Assembly: GCF_000425165.1 (NCBI RefSeq)
Contig: NZ_AULG01000012.1
Span: 62,001-126,000, forward strand
Direction of reading: 5' to 3'
DNA from: Photobacterium halotolerans DSM 18316
GTDB lineage: Bacteria > Pseudomonadota > Gammaproteobacteria > Enterobacterales > Vibrionaceae
DNA length: 64,000 nucleotides
Shown here: positions 1 to 8,006 of the stretch, piece after piece
Layout of the letters: every line of letters begins with the position of its first letter
Position numbering within the stretch: the first letter of the stretch is position 1
Notes under the pieces: model-generated
The model's database searches: none
Told to the model about the DNA's origin: nothing
The model's input: only the letters and a program-made list of their open reading frames with translations
Position numbers and translations under genes: made by a program

Positions 1-30
1 CGCTGAATCAATAAATTAATGAATCAACGA

Positions 31-51
31 AGGGCGCCGTCTGGGCGCCCT
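31..51 (-). terminator. GC-rich hairpin after the rsmD/DUF1145 pair
   Basis: An 8-bp perfect stem (AGGGCGCC / GGCGCCCT) with a 5-nt loop lies 15 bp past the DUF1145 stop. On the minus strand it is followed by a T-rich but interrupted stretch, so it may end the rsmD-DUF1145 transcript. On the plus strand a six-T run begins 10 nt past the stem, so use in the other direction is also possible. Confidence 0.45.
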
Positions 52-65
52 TGCCGTGAGCTTTT

Positions 66-332
66 TTACACCATGTGCTTGCGGCGAATATCCAGCAGCG
101 CAAAGATGCCGAAAATCAGTATCGACCATTTTTCCCAGCGACTCAGAGACAGTTTGTCACCAAAGGCACCGAGGAAAATCAGCATTTGCAGGCCGTGCAT
201 CGCCAGCAGAAACGCCGTCATGATATACAGTGCGATCGCCGCCACACCCGGAAAAGGGTGGAACAGGTTCAGCAAAAGCACCGCCCAGACAAATCCGATC
301 GCCACTTTCGCCAGTAAAATCAGCGCTTTCAT
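66..332 (-). CDS. yhhL: DUF1145 family small membrane protein (YhhL-like)
   Basis: An 88-residue hydrophobic protein with two or three membrane segments (about residues 5-25, 28-50 and 65-80) and a basic C-terminus. It matches the DUF1145 family, found next to rsmD in E. coli as yhhL; its function is unknown. The start at 332 is preferred over the longer frame because it has an upstream GAGG and its ATG overlaps the rsmD stop (ATGA), a sign of translational coupling. It is therefore the second gene of an rsmD operon. The family assignment rests on topology, size and position. Confidence 0.8.
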   Translation of the reverse strand: MKALILLAKVAIGFVWAVLLLNLFHPFPGVAAIALYIMTAFLLAMHGLQMLIFLGAFGDKLSLSRWEKWSILIFGIFALLDIRRKHMV

Positions 333-934
333 ATTTCCTCTCTTTGATACAGGCGGTAGCAAACTTGTCCCGCCGATTTTTCTTTGATGAGCTGCCAGTG
401 TTCGGGCGTATCAGGCAGCCCCAGTTCCTTTTCCGCTTCCAGATAAATCAGGGCTTGCGGGGCCAGCCAGCCATTGCTTTCCAGCAGACGAATCACCTCC
501 GGCAGCATGTCGCGCCGAAAAGGCGGATCAATAAACACCAGATCAAAAGCCGACCCCGGTTTATTGAGGAAAGCCAGGCTGTCCGTCTGATGCAGCTCGG
601 CTTTGTCGGTTGCCAGTGTGTCCAGGTTACGCTTCAGCTGACTGGCGGCTTGGGTGTCGAGCTCCAGCAGCGTCAGGTGCTCCGCACCACGGGATAAGGC
701 TTCAAGGCCAAGGCTGCCGCTGCCGGCAAAAAGATCCAGACATCGTGAGCCGTGGATATCCGGCGCCAGCCAGTTAAAAACGGTTTCTTTGACACGGTCG
801 GTTGTCGGGCGTAACCCGGCAACATCGTGGACCGGCAGTTTACGTCCTCGCCAGCGGCCACTGATGATACGCACAAAGCCTGCCTGGCTGGGCGGGTTAG
901 CTTTGTGTCCGGAATGCGTCTTACGTCTAGTCAT
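329..934 (-). CDS. rsmD: 16S rRNA (guanine(966)-N(2))-methyltransferase RsmD
   Basis: A 201-residue class I SAM-dependent methyltransferase that modifies G966 in helix 31 of 16S rRNA during 30S assembly. The SAM-binding motif DLFAGSGSLGLEALSRGA lies near residue 65 and the catalytic DPPF motif (FIDPPFRRD) near residue 138. Length matches the family (about 200 residues). It is divergent from ftsY, the usual arrangement in enterics and vibrios, and is followed with 4-bp overlap by the DUF1145 gene. Nothing is unusual in the sequence. Confidence 0.95.
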   Translation of the reverse strand: MTRRKTHSGHKANPPSQAGFVRIISGRWRGRKLPVHDVAGLRPTTDRVKETVFNWLAPDIHGSRCLDLFAGSGSLGLEALSRGAEHLTLLELDTQAASQLKRNLDTLATDKAELHQTDSLAFLNKPGSAFDLVFIDPPFRRDMLPEVIRLLESNGWLAPQALIYLEAEKELGLPDTPEHWQLIKEKSAGQVCYRLYQREEI

Positions 935-1115
935 ACATTTCTTCGACCGTAGAGAAAGTGGTAGTATACATGGGCCTGATTATCTTTGTGTTTGTTCCTT
1001 GTTACCCTGGCGATTGGTTATGTTCGCCAGGCACACTAAGCTGGCAAGCCCAAAGATAAACAGGCCCTTTATTTTCAGGCCGTAAATTGTACCAATCAAT
1101 GTCTAGGATTTGCCA

Positions 1116-2417
1116 ATGGCAGAAAAAAAGAAGCGCGGATTATTTTCATGGCTGGGGTTTGGTGAAGAAGAACAAACCGAGCAAAAAGAACAGCATAAGC
1201 CGCAAGAAGAGGCCGTAGAGCCGGAACAGGCTCAGGATGCCGTCACTGAGACACAAACGCAGTCTGCTTCTACAGAGGACTCGGTTCCGCCTCATCAGGA
1301 CATGGCGGAGGCGGAAGCCCCGCTGACGCACCGCGACGCCGAGCCCGAGTTGCCCGAGCAGAGTGCGCATCTGGATGTTGAGGCAGATACTCAGATCCGG
1401 CCGGTAGAAGAAGATGCACAGCCACAAAGCCAGCAAGCAGCGGCTGAACCGGCCCTTGTTTCTGAGGAGCCGGCGGTGCAGGAAAAACCGCAGCGCGAGG
1501 GTTTCTTTGCCCGGCTGATGAAAGGGCTGAAGAAAACCCGCAATAATCTGGGGGCTGGCTTCTTCGGTTTATTCCGGGGCAAGCAGATTGATGATGATCT
1601 GTTTGAAGAGCTGGAAGAGCAGCTGCTGGTGGCGGATGTCGGCATGGACACCACGCTCAAGATTATCGAAAACCTGACCGAAAAAGCCGACCGCAAACAG
1701 CTCAAAGACGGCGAGGCCCTGTACGGTCTGCTGAAAGACGAGCTGAGTGAGATGCTGGCCAAAGTCGAGCAGCCACTGGTGATTGATACCAGCCACAAGC
1801 CTTATGTGATTTTAATGGTGGGCGTCAATGGCGTGGGTAAAACTACCACGATCGGCAAGCTGGCCAAGCAATTTCAGCAGCAGGGTCTGTCTGTGATGCT
1901 GGCCGCCGGAGATACCTTCCGGGCCGCGGCGGTCGAGCAGCTGCAGGTGTGGGGCGATCGTAATAACGTGCCTGTGGTCGCCCAGCATACCGGTGCCGAC
2001 AGCGCGTCTGTGATCTACGATGCGATTGAGTCCGCCAAAGCGCGCAATGTCGATGTGGTGATTGCCGATACTGCCGGCCGTCTGCAGAACAAAGGCAATC
2101 TGATGGAAGAGCTGCGTAAGATTGTCCGGGTGATGCAGAAAATTGATCCGCTGGCGCCGCACGAAATTATGCTGACCGTTGATGCCGGTACTGGCCAGAA
2201 TGCGATCAGCCAGGCCAAACTGTTCAGTGAAGTGGCACCAGTGTCTGGTATTACACTGACCAAACTGGATGGCACGGCTAAGGGTGGTGTAATTTTTGCC
2301 ATCGCAGATCAGTTCAATATCCCTATCCGCTACATTGGTATTGGTGAAGGGATTGAAGATTTGCGTGCTTTTGCCGCCCAGGAATTTATTGAGGCTCTGT
2401 TCAGCGACGAGGATTAA
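1116..2417 (+). CDS. ftsY: Signal recognition particle receptor FtsY
   Basis: A 433-residue SRP-receptor GTPase that docks the SRP-ribosome complex at the inner membrane for co-translational insertion. Residues 1 to about 125 form a long acidic Glu/Gln-rich A region, and the rest is the NG GTPase core: P-loop GVNGVGKTTTIGKLA, DTFRAAAVEQL, DTAGRLQNKG and the TKLDGTAKGG guanine-specificity motif. I chose the ATG at 1116 over an in-frame TTG two codons upstream because AGGA at 1105-1108 is correctly spaced. It begins the ftsY-ftsE-ftsX operon, with only 2 bp before ftsE. The acidic N-terminal region is variable in this family. Confidence 0.97.
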   Translation: MAEKKKRGLFSWLGFGEEEQTEQKEQHKPQEEAVEPEQAQDAVTETQTQSASTEDSVPPHQDMAEAEAPLTHRDAEPELPEQSAHLDVEADTQIRPVEEDAQPQSQQAAAEPALVSEEPAVQEKPQREGFFARLMKGLKKTRNNLGAGFFGLFRGKQIDDDLFEELEEQLLVADVGMDTTLKIIENLTEKADRKQLKDGEALYGLLKDELSEMLAKVEQPLVIDTSHKPYVILMVGVNGVGKTTTIGKLAKQFQQQGLSVMLAAGDTFRAAAVEQLQVWGDRNNVPVVAQHTGADSASVIYDAIESAKARNVDVVIADTAGRLQNKGNLMEELRKIVRVMQKIDPLAPHEIMLTVDAGTGQNAISQAKLFSEVAPVSGITLTKLDGTAKGGVIFAIADQFNIPIRYIGIGEGIEDLRAFAAQEFIEALFSDED

Positions 2418-2419
2418 CT

Positions 2420-3088
2420 GTGATTCGGTTTCAGCAGGTCAGTAAAGCATATCGGGGCGGTCGTCAGGCCCTGCAAAAAGTGGATTTCCATCTGGGAAAA
2501 GGTGAGATGGCCTTTCTCACCGGCCATTCCGGTGCCGGTAAAAGCACGCTGTTGAAACTGATCGCTGCGGTTGAACGGCCGAGTGATGGCCGGATTTTCT
2601 TCAATGATCATGATATTACCCGGATAGACAGCCATCAGATCCCTTTTCTTCGCCGTCATATCGGGATGATTTTTCAGGATCACAGACTGCTGATGGACCG
2701 GACCGTGTTTGACAATGTGGCGCTGCCGCTGCAAATCGCCCAGTCTCCGGCCGGTGATGTCAAGCGACGGGTTTCCGCCGCGCTCGATAAAGTCGGCCTG
2801 CTGGATAAAGCACAATGCCTGCCGATTCAGCTGTCCGGCGGTGAACAGCAGCGGGTCGGGATTGCCCGTGCCGTGGTCAATAAGCCGCTGGTGGTGCTGG
2901 CGGACGAACCGACCGGCAATCTGGATGCCGATTTGTCCCAGCAGATGATGGGACTGTTTGCCGAATTTAACCGGGTTGGGGTGAGTGTACTGATGGCCAC
3001 CCACGACACATCCTTGTTAAGCCGTCATAGTTACCGGCGGCTTGATTTACACCAGGGCAGTTTGCGCGAGGTGGCGTATGGCGCGTGA
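2420..3088 (+). CDS. ftsE: Cell division ATP-binding protein FtsE
   Basis: A 222-residue ABC ATPase that pairs with FtsX at the septum and controls peptidoglycan hydrolase activation. Walker A is GHSGAGKSTLLKLI (about residue 35), the signature is LSGGEQQRVGIARA and Walker B is VVLADEPTGNLD. Length equals the E. coli protein (222). It starts with GTG at 2420, two bases after the ftsY stop, and its 3' end overlaps ftsX by 11 bp, so the three genes look translationally coupled. Confidence 0.96.
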   Translation: MIRFQQVSKAYRGGRQALQKVDFHLGKGEMAFLTGHSGAGKSTLLKLIAAVERPSDGRIFFNDHDITRIDSHQIPFLRRHIGMIFQDHRLLMDRTVFDNVALPLQIAQSPAGDVKRRVSAALDKVGLLDKAQCLPIQLSGGEQQRVGIARAVVNKPLVVLADEPTGNLDADLSQQMMGLFAEFNRVGVSVLMATHDTSLLSRHSYRRLDLHQGSLREVAYGA

Positions 3089-4004
3089 AGCTCAAGGCTG
3101 GTTCTCTGTCCAGCGTCAGGTGGGTAAGCAGGCACTCACTGATTTATGGCGCCGTCCGGTGGGCAATGTCCTGACGCTGGCAGTGCTGGCCTTTGCCCTG
3201 ACCTTACCGGCCTGTTTTTATCTGGCGGCTAAGAATATTGCGATTGTCAGCCAGGCCTGGCAGAACCCGACTCAGCTGACTGTCTATATGGCGCCGGGTG
3301 CCGGCGATGCCGAGGCCCGTACACTGAGAGAGAGTCTGGCGGGCTGGACGGAAATCAGCTCAGCGGATTATGTCTCTCCTCAGCAGGGACTGGATGAGTT
3401 CCGTGAGCACGCCGGTTTTGCCAAGGCACTGAGCCTGCTGGATGAAAATCCCTTGCCGGCAGTGCTGATTATCAAACCGTCGGTGCAATGGCAGTCGGGC
3501 AGCCAGGCGGAAATACTGGCCCGCAAGCTCAGTGAGCAGGCCGGTGTGGATGATGTCCGGCTGGACAGCGACTGGCTGCAGCGTCTTGATGCCATCAAGC
3601 AACTCAGCGTCACGCTGACCATGATCATGGCAGGTCTGATGCTGCTGGCCGTGTTTCTGATAGTGGGCAATACGCTGCGTCTTCAGCTGCAAAATCAGAA
3701 AGAGGCGGTCCAGGTGATGAAACTGGTCGGGGCAACCAACACTTATATTCTGCGGCCGTTTCTGTACACAGGTGCCTGGTATGGCTTATTGGCCTCGGTA
3801 GCTGCGTTAGTGCTCACTACGCTGGTAAGCTTTATACTGGAAGGTGCGGTTGATAAGCTGGCAGCGCTGTACGGCAGTGATTTTCACTTAACCGGCCTGG
3901 CCTGGGACGAATGTCTGCTACTGATTATATTATCGGCTTTGCTGGGCATTCTGGCGGCCCGTCTTTCTGCCGGCAGACACTTAAAAGAAATTGAACCAAT
4001 ATGA
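3078..4004 (+). CDS. ftsX: Cell division protein FtsX
   Basis: A 308-residue integral membrane partner of FtsE. A short cytoplasmic N-terminus leads to one membrane segment (about residues 32-55), a periplasmic domain (about 55-185) that in E. coli contacts EnvC, then three further membrane segments; the family-typical LKLVGATN-like sequence (MKLVGATNTYILRPF) follows the second. The start at 3078 is preferred to a longer frame from 3042 because GAGGTGG precedes it and it couples to ftsE. Last gene of the operon before the rpoH leader. Confidence 0.95.
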   Translation: MAREAQGWFSVQRQVGKQALTDLWRRPVGNVLTLAVLAFALTLPACFYLAAKNIAIVSQAWQNPTQLTVYMAPGAGDAEARTLRESLAGWTEISSADYVSPQQGLDEFREHAGFAKALSLLDENPLPAVLIIKPSVQWQSGSQAEILARKLSEQAGVDDVRLDSDWLQRLDAIKQLSVTLTMIMAGLMLLAVFLIVGNTLRLQLQNQKEAVQVMKLVGATNTYILRPFLYTGAWYGLLASVAALVLTTLVSFILEGAVDKLAALYGSDFHLTGLAWDECLLLIILSALLGILAARLSAGRHLKEIEPI

Positions 4005-4152
4005 CGAATCAGACTCTACCTATTGGTTATGCATGCTTGCATTTTGTGCAGCATTGAAGGCATTATTGTCGGTCTGGTAGTGTAATGCTGCCTGATTTAG
4101 GTGAAAGTCCAGGGTATTTGGCCCTGGCACAGCATCCACAGGGGTTACTTGA
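4005..4152 (+). promoter_or_regulatory. rpoH leader/promoter region with hairpin
   Basis: The 148 bp between ftsX and rpoH must hold the rpoH promoter. I see no clear sigma-70 or sigma-E consensus. A small inverted repeat (CCAGGG / CCCTGG, 4109-4127) lies 25 bp before the ATG, and GCATCCACA, two mismatches from a DnaA box, lies just after it. In E. coli rpoH transcription involves DnaA and its mRNA start region is a thermosensor; whether that holds here is inference. Confidence 0.4.
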
Positions 4153-5013
4153 ATGACAAAAGAGATGACTTCATTAGCTTTAGTTTCTGCTGATAGCCTG
4201 GAAGGCTATATCCGGTCTGTAAACAGCCATCCTATGCTGACAGCCGAGCAGGAGCGGGAGTTAGCTGAGCGTCTGCATTATGACGGTGATATTGAGGCTG
4301 CCCGCAGTCTGGTATTGTCGCACCTGCGCTTTGTAGTCCATGTTGCCCGCGGCTATACAGGTTACGGCCTGCCAATGGCTGATCTGGTTCAGGAAGGCAA
4401 TATTGGTCTGATGAAGGCGGTAAAACGCTTCAACCCGGAAGTGGGTGTCAGGCTGGTGTCTTTCGCTGTCCATTGGATCAAGGCTGAAATTCATGAGTAT
4501 GTGCTGCGTAACTGGCGGATCGTGAAGGTCGCGACCACTAAAGCTCAGCGTAAATTGTTCTTCAACCTGCGTAAGGCGAAAAAGCGTCTTGGCTGGTTTA
4601 ACAATGAAGAAGTCGAAATGGTGGCCGAGCAACTGGGAGTGGAAACCAGTGAAGTGCGTGAGATGGAATCCCGTCTTGCCGCACAGGATGCCACCTTTGA
4701 TATGCCGGCCGATGATGACGAGCGTGATAACAGCTGCACAGCACCTGTGTATTTCCTGGAAGACAAGTCCTCTGACGTAGCGCTCAGCTATGAAGAGAAT
4801 AACTGGGAAGATCACGCCAACAATCGTCTGTCACTGGCACTGGCGAATCTGGACGACCGCAGTCAGCACATCGTACGTTCACGCTGGCTGGAGGACGATA
4901 AGTCCACATTGCAGGATCTGGCTGATCATTATGGTGTTTCAGCCGAGCGAATTCGCCAGCTGGAGAAAAACGCGATGCGCAAACTGAAAGATGCCGTCGG
5001 TGACGCACTGTAA
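4153..5013 (+). CDS. rpoH: RNA polymerase heat-shock sigma factor RpoH (sigma-32)
   Basis: A 286-residue sigma-70-family factor that directs RNA polymerase to heat-shock promoters. Region 1.2 starts near residue 15 ([17 protein letters not shown]), region 2 contains [27 protein letters not shown]-type core residues (about 80-115), the RpoH box follows ([13 protein letters not shown], about 132-145) and region 4 has the helix-turn-helix [19 protein letters not shown] near 250-270. Length matches E. coli (284). It sits alone between the ftsYEX operon and a strong terminator at 5095, the classic ftsYEX-rpoH order. Confidence 0.97.
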   Translation: MTKEMTSLALVSADSLEGYIRSVNSHPMLTAEQERELAERLHYDGDIEAARSLVLSHLRFVVHVARGYTGYGLPMADLVQEGNIGLMKAVKRFNPEVGVRLVSFAVHWIKAEIHEYVLRNWRIVKVATTKAQRKLFFNLRKAKKRLGWFNNEEVEMVAEQLGVETSEVREMESRLAAQDATFDMPADDDERDNSCTAPVYFLEDKSSDVALSYEENNWEDHANNRLSLALANLDDRSQHIVRSRWLEDDKSTLQDLADHYGVSAERIRQLEKNAMRKLKDAVGDAL

Positions 5014-5014
5014 C

Positions 5015-5519
5015 GATCCGCAGGGTGCAGGATCCTGAGGGTGAGGATCCCTGGGGGTCGCTGAATTTTCTATCCACAAACTTATTGAATGAAGAAACCG
5101 GCTTTGAGCCGGTTTTTTTGTGCCCGGACACCTATGGAATGGCGGTTTGCTGAGTGGGCACTGAGATGATCGGCTGAGGTTGAAAATGTTATCCACAGGC
5201 TTTGATCGGATCTTTACTATATCTAGTGGATCCTTTTGGCAGAAAACACATTATCAACGCTATTCACAGTTTTTTCCACAGCTGGCGAAACAATGATCAG
5301 CGCGGTAACGGCTGGCCCGGTCTGTCTGACTAACTCTCGATCCTGTAAGGATATTCGCTAAAACTACCGCGGGAAACGGAACCAGATTTTTTTCAAAGCT
5401 GTGAGTAACTGAGTATACTGGCAGGCATTGAAAGAATAGCGGATACCGCGCTCAATGAGCCAGGATCCCTTGGGCACACCATTGCTGGTTTTTGCGTAGA
5501 TCGTATGTCGCATAAGATC
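5015..5519. other. Intergenic region rich in DnaA-box-like and GATC sites
   Basis: The 572 bp between rpoH and glpE hold no convincing gene. They contain one perfect DnaA box (TTATCCACA, 5189-5197) and two one-mismatch boxes (CTATCCACA 5070-5078, TTTTCCACA 5272-5280). GATC occurs at 5015, 5031, 5046, 5168, 5204, 5209, 5229, 5295, 5339, 5464, 5499 and 5516, twelve in about 500 bp. Near-duplicate AGGATCC segments lie at 5029-5050. A TATACT (5414-5419) could be the -10 of the glpE promoter. Role unknown; DnaA-linked regulation or titration is possible. Confidence 0.5.
5095..5119 (+). terminator. rpoH intrinsic terminator
   Basis: The stem AAACCGGC / GCCGGTTT with a 5-nt loop is followed directly by seven T residues, 82 bp past the rpoH stop. 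It is a textbook Rho-independent terminator for rpoH. Confidence 0.9.
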
Positions 5520-5585
5520 GTGTGATGAGGGGTTGCTGCAGCCTGGTGCTGGCATCCCGGTCGATAATTAAATAATGAGGTCATC

Positions 5586-5912
5586 ATGGAGCAGTTTGAA
5601 CACATTTCGGTTGAGCAAGCGTACGCATTATTACAACAGTCCGACACCAAGGCGGTACTGGTTGATATACGCGATCCTCAATCCCACGCCTTATCTCATC
5701 CGGAGTCTGCTTTTCACCTGACCAATGATACTATGGTCAGTTTTATGGATGACGTTGACTTCGAGCAGCCGGTGATCGTGATGTGCTACCATGGGATCAG
5801 CTCTCAGGGCGCAGCCCAGTATCTGATTAATCAGGGGTATGAAACCGTGTACAGCATGGACGGTGGCTTTGAAGCCTGGCGCCGTCAGGCGTATCCGTGT
5901 GTTGAGCAGTAA
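5586..5912 (+). CDS. glpE: Thiosulfate sulfurtransferase GlpE
   Basis: A 108-residue single-domain rhodanese that moves sulfane sulfur from thiosulfate to cyanide or other thiols in the cytoplasm. The active-site loop is [12 protein letters not shown] with the catalytic Cys at residue 67; E. coli GlpE has Cys65 in the same CYHG context. The ATG at 5586 follows a good GAGG. It is the first gene of glpE-glpG-glpR, as in E. coli, although its link to glycerol metabolism is only positional. Confidence 0.95.
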   Translation: MEQFEHISVEQAYALLQQSDTKAVLVDIRDPQSHALSHPESAFHLTNDTMVSFMDDVDFEQPVIVMCYHGISSQGAAQYLINQGYETVYSMDGGFEAWRRQAYPCVEQ

Positions 5913-5982
5913 TTCAGCCAGATGATTATCCTGCGTCTGCCGGCGACACCAGCAACGCACATATTCCAACAGGGAGTCTGAG

Positions 5983-6834
5983 ATGCAGCGCATCGCCGTA
6001 CTCAATAACCCCCGAATGGCACAGGCCTTCATAGATTATATGGCCTCCCGTGGTATTGAACTTACCCTGGCCGTTGAACCCGGCGGCCAGTTTGCCATTT
6101 GGTTGTCTGATCCCGCACACCAGGTAGAAACCGAAGCCGAGTGGCAGCAGTTTATCCGCCGTCCTGACGATCAGAAATACCAGGCCGCCTCCTGGCAGGT
6201 GGTGAACCGTCGCAAGCAGCCTTCGTTTCGCTATGACAGTCCCAGCATGGTCGATATGGTGAAATCGGGTGCCGGGCCTGTCTGTCTGCTGGTGATGGTA
6301 CTGGCGGTCGGTATTTACGGCGGCTGGTTGCTGGGCTGGCAGGCGCCGCTGTTTTACTGGCTGCATTTTCCGACCATGCAGGGCGACAGCTGGGAAGTCT
6401 GGCGCTATGTGTCTCACAGTCTGATCCATTTCTCCGCACTGCATGTGATATTTAACTGTCTGTGGTGGTGGGTGCTGGGCGGACGGCTTGAGCGGCACAG
6501 CGGCAGCGGCAAGTTACTGGAAGTTTTCATCGTTTCCGCCCTGATCTCCGGCCTTGCACAGTTCTGGTTTCACGGCCCCAACTTCGGCGGGTTATCCGGC
6601 GTGGTCTACGCACTGATGGGTTACCTGTGGTGGCTGGGCTGGCTGGTTCCTGCGCGGGGCCTCACTATTCCCAATGGCTATGTCGTCTTTATGCTGGTGT
6701 GGCTGGTACTAGGTTTTGTCGGCGTGATGGGGTTTGAAGTGGCCAATATGGCGCATCTGTTCGGGCTGATCTCAGGGTGCCTGCTGGCCTTTGTTGATGC
6801 CTATCTGCGACAGCCGGCGGACTCGGCACATTAA
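5983..6834 (+). CDS. glpG: Rhomboid intramembrane serine protease GlpG
   Basis: A 283-residue inner-membrane protease that cleaves transmembrane substrates. A soluble N-terminal domain (about 1-70) precedes six membrane helices. The catalytic Ser205 is in GLSGVVYAL (GxSG motif) and the partner His258 in ANMAHLFGL; E. coli numbering is Ser201/His254. The HxxxHxxxN-like helix HSLIHFSALHVIFN is also present. Second gene of the glpEGR cluster, 70 bp after glpE. The N-terminal extension relative to E. coli is about four residues. Confidence 0.95.
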   Translation: MQRIAVLNNPRMAQAFIDYMASRGIELTLAVEPGGQFAIWLSDPAHQVETEAEWQQFIRRPDDQKYQAASWQVVNRRKQPSFRYDSPSMVDMVKSGAGPVCLLVMVLAVGIYGGWLLGWQAPLFYWLHFPTMQGDSWEVWRYVSHSLIHFSALHVIFNCLWWWVLGGRLERHSGSGKLLEVFIVSALISGLAQFWFHGPNFGGLSGVVYALMGYLWWLGWLVPARGLTIPNGYVVFMLVWLVLGFVGVMGFEVANMAHLFGLISGCLLAFVDAYLRQPADSAH

Positions 6835-6957
6835 GGTTTCAGCCAGGAGTGGGATCACTTACCTGGTAACCAGACCGATTGCCCAGTAAGATGAGCACGC
6901 CCGGAAAGCGGGCCACTACGGTCATTGGATCTTCGTCAATCAGGAGCAGTAACAGCA

Positions 6958-7722
6958 GTGAAGCAAAGCAAACGTCATCAGGAGATCATTGATCTCGTGA
7001 AAACTCAGGGCTATGTCAGTACCGATGACCTGGTTGCCCGTTTTAACGTCAGCCCGCAGACGATCCGCAGGGATCTCAATGAGCTGGCCGAAGAGAATAA
7101 AATCCGGCGTCATCACGGCGGGGCGACAGTGCCGTCCAGCTCGGTCAATACTTCCTACACAACCCGTAAAGTGATGCAGCTGGCCGAGAAAGATCGTATC
7201 GCGCAGGCGATGGTCAAGCATATCCCGGACGGCGCCACGCTGTTTATTGATATAGGGACCACGCCGGAAGCGGTTGCACGGGCCTTGCTGGATCACTCAG
7301 ATTTGCGGATCGTGACCAATAACCTGAACGTAGCCGGTATTCTGACCGGTAAAGATGATTTCCGGGTGATTCTGGCCGGTGGTGAAGTGCGTAACCGTGA
7401 CGGCGGCATAGTGGGGGAAGCGACCCTGGATTTCATCTCCCAGTTCCGTCTGGATTTTGGCATCATAGGGATCAGCGGTATTGATCTTGATGGCTCCCTG
7501 CTCGATTTTGATTATCACGAAGTACGGGTAAAACAAGCCATCATTGAAAACAGCCGCTGTGTCATGCTGGGCGTCGATCACACGAAATTCGGCCGCAATG
7601 CCATGGTGAATCTGGGGGATATCAGTCAGATTGATATGCTGTTCACCAATAAAACACCGCCAGAGCCGCTGGCCAAGCGGATGGCAGAGCTGGATACCCA
7701 CCTCGAAATCATACTCGACTGA
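6958..7722 (+). CDS. glpR: Glycerol-3-phosphate regulon repressor GlpR
   Basis: A 254-residue DeoR-family repressor that releases DNA on binding glycerol-3-phosphate. The N-terminal helix-turn-helix includes DLVARFNVSPQTIRRDLNEL (about residues 21-40), followed by RHHGGA and the sugar-phosphate domain with FIDIGTTPEAVA and LAGGEVRNRDGG. The GTG start at 6958 is inferred from alignment to E. coli GlpR (252 residues, beginning MKQTQRH) and an AGGAG at 6942; a longer TTG frame from 6925 is unlikely. It closes glpEGR and probably controls glpD downstream through the operator at 7890. Confidence 0.95.
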   Translation: MKQSKRHQEIIDLVKTQGYVSTDDLVARFNVSPQTIRRDLNELAEENKIRRHHGGATVPSSSVNTSYTTRKVMQLAEKDRIAQAMVKHIPDGATLFIDIGTTPEAVARALLDHSDLRIVTNNLNVAGILTGKDDFRVILAGGEVRNRDGGIVGEATLDFISQFRLDFGIIGISGIDLDGSLLDFDYHEVRVKQAIIENSRCVMLGVDHTKFGRNAMVNLGDISQIDMLFTNKTPPEPLAKRMAELDTHLEIILD

Positions 7723-7792
7723 CAGAACTGGTTATGAGCGTTTTCGCTCATAACTGGTTACATCGAGTATTAATCTGCCTGTACACTCCCGG

Positions 7793-7820
7793 AAAGCTGC
7801 CTGATAAGGCAGCTTTTTTT
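7793..7820 (+). terminator. glpR terminator
   Basis: The stem AAAGCTGCC / GGCAGCTTT with loop TGATAA is followed by a seven-T tract, 70 bp past the glpR stop. This separates glpR from the glpD transcription unit. Confidence 0.88.
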
Positions 7821-7889
7821 GTGCGTATGATCATATGGGTGTCATTTTTCGAGCATAAAAAGGATGATATTCGCTTTCCAATTGGCTAT

Positions 7890-7909
7890 ATTGAGCGATA
7901 TCGAACATT
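7890..7909 (+). promoter_or_regulatory. Putative GlpR operator upstream of glpD
   Basis: The 20-bp site ATTGAGCGATATCGAACATT has a right half identical to the E. coli GlpR half-operator ATCGAACATT and a left half matching seven of ten positions. It lies about 100 bp upstream of glpD. A second partial half-site (TCGAGCATA) occurs near 7848-7856. GlpR control of glpD is known in enterics; use here is inferred from the match. Confidence 0.7.
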
Positions 7910-8006
7910 TATACAAAGTGAACACTTTCGAATGCATGTCCTAATATAAGCAGTGAGGCAATGCATACGGTAAGAACGCAGCGCAGTTAAGGCACAGGTG
8001 AAAGGC

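Noticed and set aside
4005-4152. Sigma-32 or sigma-E promoter for rpoH
   Set aside because: No sequence close to the known -35/-10 pairs was found at acceptable spacing.
5015-5519. Calling this region the replication origin oriC
   Set aside because: Only one perfect DnaA box, no clear AT-rich unwinding 13-mers, and no mioC, mnmG, rpmH or dnaA neighbours; kept as a DnaA-site cluster only.
7734-7949. 71-residue frame between glpR and glpD
   Set aside because: It spans the glpR terminator and the GlpR operator and has no convincing start or protein character.
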